Shown here in pieces: positions 12,201-24,379 of a DNA stretch of 64,000 nucleotides. How positions within the stretch are numbered: the stretch's first letter is position 1; every line of letters begins with the position of its first letter. The notes under the pieces are model-generated. The model was given only the letters and a program-made list of their open reading frames with translations. It was not told the DNA's origin and did not search any database. The stretch is from Rhabditophanes sp. KR3021 (taxonomy: Eukaryota; Nematoda; Chromadorea; Rhabditida; Alloionematidae): the NCBI GenBank assembly GCA_963281155.1, contig CAUJLY010000004.1, positions 1,364,001 through 1,428,000 of the forward strand, given 5' to 3'. Position numbers and translations under genes: made by a program.

Positions 12201-15200
12201 TCTGTTGACGTGAGATCTTCTCCGATTGTTATTTGTGAGAGGAAACTGTGTGACTGAATTTAAATTGAGATTTGGATACAATTTCTCTTGCTAACAAATG
12301 ATAAGGAACGTCCTTTTATTCTCCGTTCCATTTTAAATCACTTCTGGACCTCCACAAACACCAAAAAACTATGCCATCCCTTTCAAAAGCGATTTAATGC
12401 AATGTTCGTATGTCTTATTATATACTGTTATGTGGTTTCAATTACTATCAATTTCTCGTTCAACATTTCTGTGTCGTTTTTCTCTTTTTTTCGACCCACA
12501 GCACCACCACAGGACTATCGCTTAAACTTTTCTATTTTTAAATGAATTTCATTTTACACCACTGGTCATACTTCAAAACTACACGCCCAAACCAACTACT
12601 AAATCTATGTTTTTTGAACTCTAAACCCTATTCTGCCACTACTATAATACTGTTCACATAAATTGGCAATATTATTCGTGGACATAATTTGAACGCATTC
12701 AACATAAATTTCCTGAACAAGGCTCAAAAACAAAATTGTGTTTTTAAAATATCACAAAAAAGTCAGCTTCAAGTACTATTGCACCATAACTCATAAACAT
12801 CATCTCTTCTCTAACCAAATTTAACAAAAAAATGGACTTTAGGACATTTCATGTTGATGTCTCTTTTTGTTTGTTTGCTACACAACATACCCATTCACCA
12901 CATATATACACATATATTCTCCATATGTTTATTTCCTACACTTTCTATATACTTAAATGTTACAAGGCCTGGTCACAAGCACCAAAATAAAAAAGTAAAA
13001 AATAAAAAAATTTTAAAAGAAAATGTATAGTTTAGTAGAAATTATATTTGGTGGAATGTATAAGAATATGTTGGTACAAAACTATATCATGACAAAAGTA
13101 TATACATGCCAGCTAAATTAGTTTAGTTTGTTTCTTTTGGATAAAATGACAGGGAAGTGTTTTTATTTGTTGGTATGTTCCACCAAAAGTAAGATAGGAC
13201 ATTTAAAAAGTTTATCCTCATTTGTTTTTGTCACCTTTAGAGGGAATAATTTGTTTGTCGCAGTAATGGGACAAAAAAGGGGATATGCGTAGGTTATAAT
13301 GCCTGCTATCTTTTTTTGACGATTTTCTTTTTCAATTTAATAATATTTTCACTTCATAAAAGGTCACTTTTTCATGTATCCTCTTACAAAAAGTAAAATT
13401 GTTTTCCTTCAATACCTTTTACGGCATAAAAATTATAACAAACACATTCATTTGTTACCTCCCGACAACATCTGAAAAATAGGATAACAAAACTTTATTA
13501 TTTAATTTCAATGCATATCATCATCATCCTAACACCCAACGAACCAATAAATACATACATTTCTATGCAACAAACACAAACACATTACTTCCTACTTATA
13601 TAAAAAACAAATTTGTTACAGTTTGATGAAAAAAGACTGAAACTACATATATCAGTTGTTTTTTTGAAAAATAGACACACACATCCAATAAAATTGTAAT
13701 AAAATTGTTAAAAAATTAACAATTTTTTCTAAATCACACAGCTTTAACCGCTTCCTGATGATTCATAGGCTTTCCTTTTTGAATAAAAAATAAGAGATTG
13801 AAAGCCTTGCTTAGAAAATGGACTTTGTTGACAGTCACCAAAAATTACCATCACAACTAGCTGTTTTTTGTTTTTTGTTCCCTAAAAGTAATTAATATTT
13901 TGAGCTATGTAAATAAGGCCAGTTGTTTTTGTTGTTTTGAGGACTAACAAAACTTGGCATTACGTTTTTTGACGGGGTCTTTGATACATGGTCACTTATT
14001 TTTTGATTTCAAACATCAAAAATTTGTTTTCTTGTTTTGGCATGTTTTTTGAGAAGTCTATTTTTTGATGTTATTTGTTTGTTTTTTATATAGTTACAAA
14101 AATTTCCATATATAAATGTTCGCTTTATTTCACATTTTAAAGACAAAAATAAATAAAACAATATTTTTTGTTATTTTCTAACAGATTTTCGAGTTTTTGT
14201 CTGTCAGTTAGCTTTATTACGTGAGTAAAGACATTAGACACTTCTTGAGTAGATATTATACAGATATTTAAAAGCTATTATACAGGTATAATTTGTAGAA
14301 ATTATATTTTATTTGGAGAAATTATATTTTATTTGGAGAAATTATGTTTTATTTGGAGAAATCGTGCTCTATGTTGTGACAATGATGCTTTCCTTTGTTT
14401 TAGTTACGTAATATCTAAAAATATTTGTCGAATATCCCCATGTATTATGGGTTGACTGCAAAACTTCAAGAAACTAGTTAAAAACAAGTTAAGGTAGCCT
14501 AGACTTCCGTAAAGACTCTTAAAGCTACCCCTATACTGTTTCCTGATTTTGATCTGGCGCGTACTGGACGTTGCTTATAATCTTCTCCCTTTGAAACATG
14601 TTATTATGAGCATTACTTACATCATATGCTGGACGAAGGACTTTGTCTCTTGTCTGAGTCTGTCTGGTCTCAAGAGAAACATTCCTTTCACTTACTCTTC
14701 TTTTATGCTTTTGATCCAGACAGTTACCAAACACTTTTTTATTTATTTAAAAACATATACTAGAATGTATATTCAATGATAGCCTCTTTCCTTTTGATTG
14801 CATAAAAAAGTAGACTCAATCGAAAGTACACATGTTCGTTATTATGTTTATCTCCTATTATTATCAGGATAAATGAAATGTATGTATATTGCAATAAAAA
14901 TATGCAACACATAACCACAAACATAAAAAATACAGCTCCATTAAGTTCCTGGTGTAATGACATCAAAATAAGCAGCTAAAAGGGAAAGATAATGTCCTTG
15001 ACAAAAACTGGACGCTCATTTCCAAAAATGCTTTCACTTTTAACTGCAAATGCAAAAAGACTGAAGGCATATTGGTTGTTACGCCATCACTTAACTCATG
15101 ATCACACATCCTTTTAGGTGTTGATCAAAGAGGCTATTGTTTGGTAATTCAAATTAACTATTCTTTTTTGATTCTCTTTGCTTAACTTAATACCCGCCAT

Positions 15201-18200
15201 CATTTAGTCCATTAACTACATAATCTATTTGAATTTTAAATTTTTTTAAACAACTGTTATCGTCAAATTAAATGTATTGCTTTTGCTGTTGTAAATTGCT
15301 ATTTGTTTGTGATCAAAAAAAGCCTACTGCCCGCTACCTAATCTTTCCTTTTAACAAACATTAAAAGTTTCAAATAGTAAAAGTGTACACAACATTAACA
15401 TATATTATTTATTTATTGCAACAAACATAAAAAATCAAGCTTAAAGGTATGTTTGTATGGGGAGAATAGTAGGGAGTGAGGACAGACCAATAAGATATCA
15501 TATTTATTATATCACATATCAGGACAATTACTTTTTATCAACACACATACACATAGCATATAATAGACAATTATCTTGGCTATTTCTTTGTACTTATGTT
15601 TGACATGTTTCTATTCTTTTTCATCTCTTTTTTTATTATTTACCCTTCTTTTGCTGGCCTACCATCAGCTCAAAATTATGCATAAACGAGCAAAGTACCA
15701 CCAGCCCAAGCACCCCACAGAAATTTCCTTTCCCTCCCCTTCTTTTTAGTATATGTATACACACGGAAATAATATATTATTTTGTCACACAATGGCCACT
15801 TCTATCAAAATGATGATCAACAAAAAATTTATTTATTTTCTTTTACCTTTTTGTTTTATTATCACTGACTGCTATAGGGGAGAATAGTGGATAGGTAGAT
15901 GCATGGGTGATGAGCCAGTATTGTGATAACGGCCAATGTCATTTTTTAATTACCTGTTGTAGTTCCATTTATACTAATTATACTTGGTGGTGTATGTTTG
16001 TTGTATCATAAATGACTGTTCTGACAAGTTCCCCTAAAAAGGTTGTTTAGACTAGTAAAAAATCAAAATCATTATTTGATATCAAAAAGAGGCCGCTCTG
16101 TGTGATAACACTAACTCTGCTTAAGTTAAATTCATAGTTGCGATTAGGGTTGGATCAAGTTGTTGCTAATCAAGGCAAGCTAAACATTCGATGAGAATAG
16201 CGATGTATGTCCTCGCTAAATTAATATATCTTCTTTTTTTAAACCACTACGCACCACATCACTTTTCATTTAACTAAAAATGTACACTTTGAAGCCTTAT
16301 GCAAATGTCCTTCATGCGTTTCGGTGATTTGTGAAACACCAAGGCTGACCAAAAAGTAAAACTCTGTTATCAAAAATTCGCTTACTTTTCATTTTCATGC
16401 ATTATGTTATGTTGTATGTTTATATTCGAAAAAGACATTATTTTATCCGACATTATTTAATTGAGGGACCAGGTCCAATCATTGCTTCTCACAAATATTT
16501 CAACATAATTTTTTGTTTAAAGCAAATTCATATTATATGTTGTTTAATTTATGTGATTATTGCATTTATATTGTTTAAAAATGTAGTGTAACTTTGCAAA
16601 ACCTCACCTTTCTTATCCGCATTTCCTCTACACAAAAAACAAAAGTGAGAATCACTGAATAGGGGTGTGCATCATACTACACCTCTCAAACGTAACAACT
16701 TTTCATTTTTTCTCCTTAAGATCATTGTGTTGTCACTTTTAAGTATATATGAGCCTCCTAGAAACATAATCTCCTCGCTTATATAATGTTGTATTGTCAT
16801 TCTCTTTTTTAGATGTTCCTTTCTCAACAAACATTTCCATTATATACATCATATCTACATACACACTATCCTTTTGATAAGCTTTCCTTTGTCACACTGA
16901 TCACACTTTCTCAACCAAAAAATACCGGACATACAATTGGAGACAACGACGACCCTCCGAGATGAGGCTTGTACCTATACGTTTCTGCTTTTCTATTCCA
17001 TTTATTGTTATTTTTTGAAGCACATCCATTCCCTCGTCAAGGCTTTACATTTCAGGAAACATTTGACAGTTTACTTGCTATCAGATAGTTCTTTTTTGTT
17101 GACTTTATCCACAAGATCACCCTTGCGCGACCAAATATTTTTTAATATTTGACGGACCTTTTTTTGAATTGTATCGGACCCATTTGTAAACTTTTGTGTA
17201 CACTTTCAGTCTCCAACATCATCATTGACGACACCGGAGATGCCGTCACTTCTTAAACGCACATCCCTCATTCCTCCTCAACTCTATTTCATTGTTTCAA
17301 CTCTGCAAAAGGTACCCCTCAATCTAAAAAGGTAGCACCTTTGACTGAGTTTAAAAAAGAAACCTTCCGTCAACAATATTTACCACTAGCCCATTGAAAA
17401 CATTAAACTACTCATTCCTCAACATCTGTTGCCAAATCATGTGATGATCTTTTTTTACCCTCACTTTTATCACTTTCCCCAAAAGACAACTGATGACTAC
17501 TCTATCTCCTACTACAACAAAATATTATGTTGTGGTTGTGCGTATTATTTTTTGTCACTACCTTTACATGCTACCCTAGACCGTTGGCTCTTTTTTGTGA
17601 TTGTCTTTTTGGTGTTTGTTTCTTCTTGACAATAAGATCACATGCATCTAGCTGTCTTTTTTAAATTTACTTAATTGAGTGTGGTATGTTTATGAGTAGT
17701 ATTGAAGCATACATTCAATTATTTTTCTAATCACTAATATAAATGATCACATCACCCAACAATCAAAAAGACATAATTAAATGTTCTTACCTATCCATTG
17801 TTAAGGCCTTTTTGGGTGAGTCGACAAACTGACCCTATCATTTAAAACTTCTACATTAAACAAAATCACCACCTTCTTTCCTCTTCTTCGAAACGTTTAG
17901 TATGTTGAGTATAATGTCCAAGTGATAACACACACTTTTTTGTCAATTTATCAATTATTTAGTATCTTTTCTTTTTTATTTGTATAATAGTATTTGATAC
18001 TACTTTTATACATTATTTTTGAAATCTATAACATTTTACTTATTCCTGGCCATAAGATAGCCCTTCTATCAGTTCCTGACTATACTACTAAAAAAGGGGT
18101 AAAGTCTATCACCAAATGTTACTTTTTTATGTATAAAGAACAAAAAGTTATTAATAAAAATCGTAATAATTATCTACTAAATCGCAACAATCATATGCTC

Positions 18201-19843
18201 ATTCGTACCATTAATATCAAAAGGACTATAGGAGGACTATGGCCATTCTTTGTTCTTATCAATGTTTGTTTCCTTAGTGGCTTTCATGGTAGGTAAAAGT
18301 GATGATGAATAACTATAGGGACATAGTAAAAAAAGTTTCAATAAAAAATGGGGCAAATATTTGTATAGTCATTAGGAGACAACACACACACAACTAATAG
18401 TGACAATATTTTATATCCTTAGGGTTCTTTTTGTAGCTATGTACTTTTTTAAATGAATACACTTTGCATAGTGTGCTCCAATATTTTCACCCCTCATTTT
18501 TTGTCCCTGATCAAGGCTCCTTTAGTTAAATGAAACAAAAAAGACATTATTACGCAAGTCTGTTGAAGCTTCGCTCCTCTTTTTACTATCATTATGGATC
18601 AAAAAATATTCATTTCCTATAACTGTCTGCAACTATTTGTATTGTTATTTTTGTTGCGTAAACACATAGGAGGATCGAATATGACAAATAAATTTAAAAA
18701 AGTGTAAGTTGCAGGGAAGGGGCAAACCTTCTGGATGGGTACTTTCTGTTGGTCTGGGTATGATGACACTCAAAGACCATAAGGTCTCCATTTGCCCGGC
18801 CGTCCATAAGGCAACGAGAATAGCCACCAAGTAGCTTCAGGCTAATAGTCAACAGCCGTCATCTTCTACCTGATCGCTCAAAAAATGACGATTTATACAT
18901 GTTGTCTCTCTTTTCTCTAAATCATCTACACTACCACCAAAGGTTTTGATTTTGACTAAAAAATACCTTCCACAAAATACTTTTAGTGTGTATGTGTGTG
19001 CATTTTTCTATATTATATATTCTTTATTATCACCAAACAAAATGGTGGAGCATCTGACAAAAAGAAGACGACGCTGCCGACTCAACATTTTTTGTGGGTG
19101 TAGAGAATTTTTGCTTTGACAATCCCTATTATACATAACTACAACATATATATATAAATATATATAAAAATTACATACATCCTCCCTACCCATTTTGCAT
19201 GTCCGGTGAAGGACGGTTGCTGCTGGCTGGCAGGCCGTCATCTCTGGGCTGTTGAATATATATAAATATATATAATTTTCTATAACACATACTTTTTGAT
19301 AATACGTTGATATGTGCTCTTATGTAATCTTTTATCATGTTTCGTTGTGTCTCTCTTTGATTACTTTCAATCATTTTTCATTTATGATGATGATAAACTT
19401 TCCACCTCAAATTCCACTTTTTTTGATCGCCAAACCTCACATTTTGTTTTTGAATCTATGACGTGAATTGTGGTAGTTTTTAGGCTATTTCCTCATACTG
19501 GTATTCATTTCAGACAAAATAAAATTCAACTTCTACAGTAACAAAACGCCACCTCGTATTTGGCTTTGTTCACTACTTATCTACAAACAAATCTCTATAT
19601 TACTTTTGATTCGGTCAAAAATCCTTCCCAATTAAAAGAATTGTGGCAGAAGGAAAAGAAGGGAAAGCAGTAGCAACCACTTCTTACCCAGGAAGTTTCT
19701 TTGATTTTAATAATAAAGACCCGGTGATTAGGACCTTCAATAGAAAAGCTATCCAAGTCTATATTTGAATAAAAGGTCGGTTCCTGTAAATAAGATCAAC
19801 AGATTTTGTATCTCCATCGACCTTCATCTAGCCACAAACTTGA
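6205..19843. other. 13.6-kb gene-free region upstream of the BCL11-type gene
   Basis: I found no convincing coding exon on either strand. Open frames are short, not protein-like in composition and shared between strands. The sequence has many T-rich and A/C-rich runs and stretches where G is much rarer than C on the plus strand (for example around 7020-7080, 9300-9360 and 13500-13560). It contains a 20-bp tandem repeat (14301-14360), an AAG microsatellite near 10615-10630, and two almost identical ATATATATAAATATATATA runs near 19146-19168 and 19257-19278. Its position before a transcription factor gene makes a regulatory landscape or unrecognised 5' untranslated exons likely, but this is inference. 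Confidence 0.55.
14301..14360 (+). repeat. three-copy 20-bp tandem repeat
   Basis: Unit ATTATATTTTATTTGGAGAA at 14301-14320 and 14321-14340, then ATTATGTTTTATTTGGAGAA at 14341-14360. It is preceded by a partial unit ending GTAGAA and followed by a diverged ATCGTGCTCT. Non-coding. Confidence 0.85.
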
Positions 19844-22800
19844 ATGAACGAGTGTCTACAGTCCCCAGCACCTTCAATCCGCCAACTATCCAACTCCTTT
19901 TCCTCCCAAGATTCCCTTCCCACTCTCAGCACCAAGAAGCGAGGTCGGAAAGCTTGTCCCAAGTCATTGTCCTCTCAAACCCAGTCCATGCCTTCTTCAG
20001 ACTCCGGAGTTGAATCTTCGGTCGAGCATGACACATCGATGCAGTGCACATTAGAAAATTCGATGTTAGAGTTGCCGGCTGTTCAGTTGAATAGGAATGT
20101 GACGACGGCGTCTCCTTCTGATTCGGCTTCAAGTTCAGATGATGCCGCCACCTCTTCGCCCAATCCAGCTGAACATTTTATTACCCGTCAAGATTCACCT
20201 GATGGCGCCCCACACCGAGATCTCATCATTTGCGGAGAATGCCACCGTCGTTTCCCAATCTCCAGATTTTCCTCCTTCCTCGAGCACAAAGTCCGCCAAT
20301 GTTCCTCCAAACATTCTCCATCCGATGGTTCCTCGTGCGAGATGGGCAGTAGCAGCAACAACAACTCACCTCCCTCCATTCGAAACGGCCGTCGAAACAA
20401 ACGCAAGATCTTTGACTTGGTAAGTTATTTTTAGACCACAGACAAATATTTACTCCTCTATTTACCTCTTTCAGGATCCTCGATGTGGACGTTCTCTTTC
20501 CGCAAATCCTATAACCGCAAGTGTGGCTACAGACACAGCTGATATAGGTGAGTGTTTAATTTGTCATTGTAAATGTGCATATACAGAGGTTTCTAAAAAT
20601 ATTTAGTTGTGGTCGGCGACTAAGTCATTTTCTAATTCTCGATTTGATCTTCTTCTTGATCTCTTACTGAGAGAGTAAGAAAAAAGAGTCTTTTGAAAGG
20701 CTTTGTATAAATAATGGTGGAAAGTTCTGGAATGACGATAAGCATTTCCTGATACTCGGAAACCTTTCAATTTGCGGAGAGTGTGCTAGTCTTTTCCTTG
20801 ATTGAGAAAGCAAATAGTGAGGATAGTTGACTGTAGTGAACAATTTGAATCTCTTTTTGTCAAATATTTACATACTATCAAGCTTTCAATTTTTTCATCT
20901 TTCTTTCAAAAGAAATATTGAGAGAGTTTGATTGGAAAAGACGTTAATTGCCTTAGCATGTACAAAAGTTTCCACTAAATTTTAAATTCCCAACCAAAAG
21001 ATGATCACACAAATTGACTCACCATCAAAAAAGGGACTATCAAATTGCGCAACCAGAAACAACATTTATTTATTTGGAAGACTAGTTTAGCTTTCCCTTT
21101 TCCGTCAAATCACCTTTATAAACAAATTTTTTAATTTTCCTCTCTCTTCATCATCATGTAATCATATTAGATATGACCTTGGGCATGTACTAGTGGGATA
21201 TTGCGTAACAATTATCCACCAGCATAGTTGTTTAGCTTTAAGCTACTAGATCAACATTTACTTGTTGTACTGTAAAGATTAAAAATGACTAGCAGTGGCC
21301 TTCAGTCGTTTTTTGGTTGGAGTTAAAAAAGGACATCATTATAAACAATTTAAATAAAACTACAAATTGTGGTAAAGAATTATTTTCGACAAACACATTT
21401 CTTTGTAAAAAACGGCGGCAAAGTTTAAAATAAGTTCAAGTTATCACGTGTCCAGTAGTTGATCATAAATAATACACTCATTTTCCCTAGTGCATCTATT
21501 AATAGAAAAGAATTGTCAAAGTTCTTTATTAACAAGATGTGGGCAATGGATATAAGGGAAAAGTTTGTTTGCTAGTGATTCACTTTTATTTATACAGGAA
21601 AAGGATAGAAAGTTATTTATAGCTCGATTCCATGTAGTGAGCATAATATTTACAATGGACGAGGATAGTTTAGCGTATATTGGTGTTGTGCGCTTTTTCT
21701 GCCTATTCAATACAACATCGATGGTTGTGTATCGGACAGATACTTAAACTACCTTTATTGCTAATAGTTTGTCGAATTTCCTTGATCGCAATTGACAGAA
21801 AGTGATTATTTGCATTGATAAAATTAAAAAAAGGACATTTTTTAGCGATTGCGTAATCGTTAAAAGCATTCAAATAATAGTCAAATAGATACTACACATT
21901 ATATCCTTTCTCCCTAATTGATTATTGCAATTGAAGTAGCCTTTTATAACATAAAAAAGTTGAATGGTTATGTAATTATGAGATGAAAACGAGTTATCAC
22001 TATCTGATTTGTTGATTATTTTGAGCACAAACCTTCTCTTTGCATTCCATGGTGATAGCCTTAGAAGCATAATTGCAAATGACCAGGCATAAAAAAGGGT
22101 ACACTAAAGTGGGGAGAATTAAATCGGTGGCCTTGACGGGCAAATAAAGTACCTGAAATGATTACTTTTGATTTCAGATACAAATGCGAAAAAAAGTATA
22201 TTGACTTGTCCATTGACGTGCAATTCTTGCAAACTTATTTGTGAAGATGTGGTGGCTCTTTTGCATCATGTCCAACAGACGCATGATATCAAGATTATTG
22301 AAGAAAACTTAAATTCACTCAAAAGAGAGGGCAGTGAATTGGTGGTGGTGCCGACGAGGATATCTGAAAATTCGCTCCTCCAACGACCAACCCCTCTCAA
22401 TGGAACGGGCCTTAACTCAAGGATATCGAAAGGATCAATTTCGGGGGGGAAGTCAGCCTTCTGTTTGGCGAACTTTTGTTCAGAAAAACTAAAAGAAATC
22501 GCTGACAAGGTAGGAGAACCAGCAATGGATACAAACTCAATTCTCTCTCCCACTCTGCACAATCTCCAAATAAATAAAATGGAAAGACAAGATTCACTGA
22601 TATTCAACAACATGCCCACATCAAATGAAGATGAAAATCCCGTGAATGCTATGGCTGCTTTTATGTCTGGATCTCAAATAAATGTGCCGACTTCATTGTC
22701 TTCACTGGCGGCAGTGCTAAATTCAAATTTACTAGGTTCTACCATGGCACCCTCACCTTCTCATAACGGCAACATGATGGGGCAAGATAATGTATTTGCG

Positions 22801-24379
22801 GCCATGCAAAATTATTACCTACAAATTAATAATAATGCTTTACTGAATTTGAGAAATAATTCACTGACCAGCAATGGAACGAACGCCCATTTTATGGATT
22901 CCAATTTGACGAATTTGCAAGATGATACTTCCAATTTAAATCAACTTTCCATGGCAGCGCAGTATGTTTTGAATAATAATCCTGTGAATGTGGCTTGTTC
23001 CACTCCTAATCTGACGATGACTTCAATCCATACACCCAATCTCAACTCGATGTTGGCGGGAACTCCTACTCTGACTCAAGTTTCCGCTGTTAATCCCAGA
23101 AGAAGAACCTCGCCTTCTGAGTGTATATCAAAGATGAGTGATGGATCCCCGGCTCTTAAGATTCCAAGAAATAGTTTGAAGTTAGAAGCCGAGGAAGGGC
23201 CTGATGGGCCAGCTGAACCTGCAGCTCGCAAAGATATTAAGTCTAAAAAGGATAGGTGTCAATTTTGCTGCAAATTATTCACGAACAGATCCAACTTGAT
23301 AGTGCATTTAAGGAGCCATACGGTAATTTTGACTCTTCTTAAACGTATCCTAAAAAATAAGTAACACAAGTAGCTTAACCAACAAATAAAAACCCAAGTA
23401 GTTTAGTTAAACATTAATTAGACACGAATAAGATACCAAAAAAAGACAATACAAAAGTAGATTATTCAAATGTTTTGAGCTTAAAGATGACTTTGGCCAA
23501 GAGGCCAGCGATCTCACATGCATTGGGAGAATTTGATAAGTGACTTCGGGATGGAATATTGTCCGTGGTAGCAATTGATGATTAAAGGAATTATTTATAA
23601 ATGAGTGAAAACAGCTAAATATCAACTTAGCAATAAAAGTTGTTGTGAATTATAAGGAAAATATTAAAACACTTGATACACTAATCTCTTAAAATGCATA
23701 TTCTAATTTAATTTATTACAGGGCGAAAAACCATACAAATGCCAGCTATGTCCTTACGCATGTGCCCAATCCTCGAAACTTACCCGTCACATGCGCACCC
23801 ATGGTCAGCAAGGGAAAGAAACATACCATTGCTACATTTGTCAAATGCCCTTCTCTGTTCACTCAACTCTTGAAAAACATATGCGGAAATGCGTCGTGGT
23901 GAATCACTCCCTCCTGAATAACTCAAACAACAACAACGGCATGTCTTCCGTCTCCATTTCGCTTCCCAAAGAAGAAATGGGTCCAAAACTATCTCTCACC
24001 TCAGCTCCATTGGCCGAAGCTAATTCCTTGTTAGCATTATCCAAAGGTACTGTTCCTTCCTCCCACCACCAAAGTGTAGCACCCACTACCACGATTCCGA
24101 ACATGAGCGCGCCTTCGACTTTACCAAATAATATTACACAAAGTAATCAAATGGTTATAAACTGGTTGAAGGTAAATAGTCATTATTCTTTATCTAATCT
24201 AAGTGCAAACTAATGTTTTGTTTTGATTTAAGGCTTTCCATGCCAATGCTAATAATGGTTCGAGTAATGGAGACGTCATTGAAGTGGGGCCAGGTGACAT
24301 CACTGCAGAGGAAGATTTAATTGGAGTGACGGAAGCTTCGGAGCTCTTGGCCAGAGCAGTTGTCAAGGACGAAGCCTAA
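19844..24379 (+). CDS. bcl-11: BCL11-type C2H2 zinc-finger transcription factor
   Basis: Five exons (19844-20419, 20475-20547, 22178-23322, 23722-24171, 24233-24379) join in matching phase with GT-AG introns to give 796 residues. The N-terminal CCHC finger ([20 protein letters not shown]) matches the first finger of BCL11A/B. A second finger near residue 225-250 (CNSCKLI, then HHVQQTH) matches the next one. The C-terminal cluster of three fingers starts [20 protein letters not shown], runs through [20 protein letters not shown] and ends [18 protein letters not shown]; this is nearly the vertebrate BCL11 signature. The central tandem pair of vertebrate BCL11A (ZF2-3) is missing. The last finger ends H-x3-C rather than H-x4-H. 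The middle (about 290-540) is Asn/Ser-rich and probably disordered. The ATG at 19844 follows an in-frame TGA at 19841, which fixes the coding start in this exon. Known role of the family: nuclear DNA-binding repressor. Confidence 0.92.

Noticed and set aside
17994..18296. 100-codon plus-strand frame in the gene-free region
   Set aside because: Low-complexity Ile/Asn/Lys content and no supporting exon or motif.
18645..19374. Three minus-strand frames just upstream of the BCL11-type gene
   Set aside because: They overlap one another in different frames and contain microsatellite sequence; no protein signature.
6205..19843. Possibility of a CRISPR array or bacterial insert in the gene-free region
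   Set aside because: No regularly spaced repeats and no prokaryotic coding signals; the region is ordinary AT-rich animal DNA in texture.
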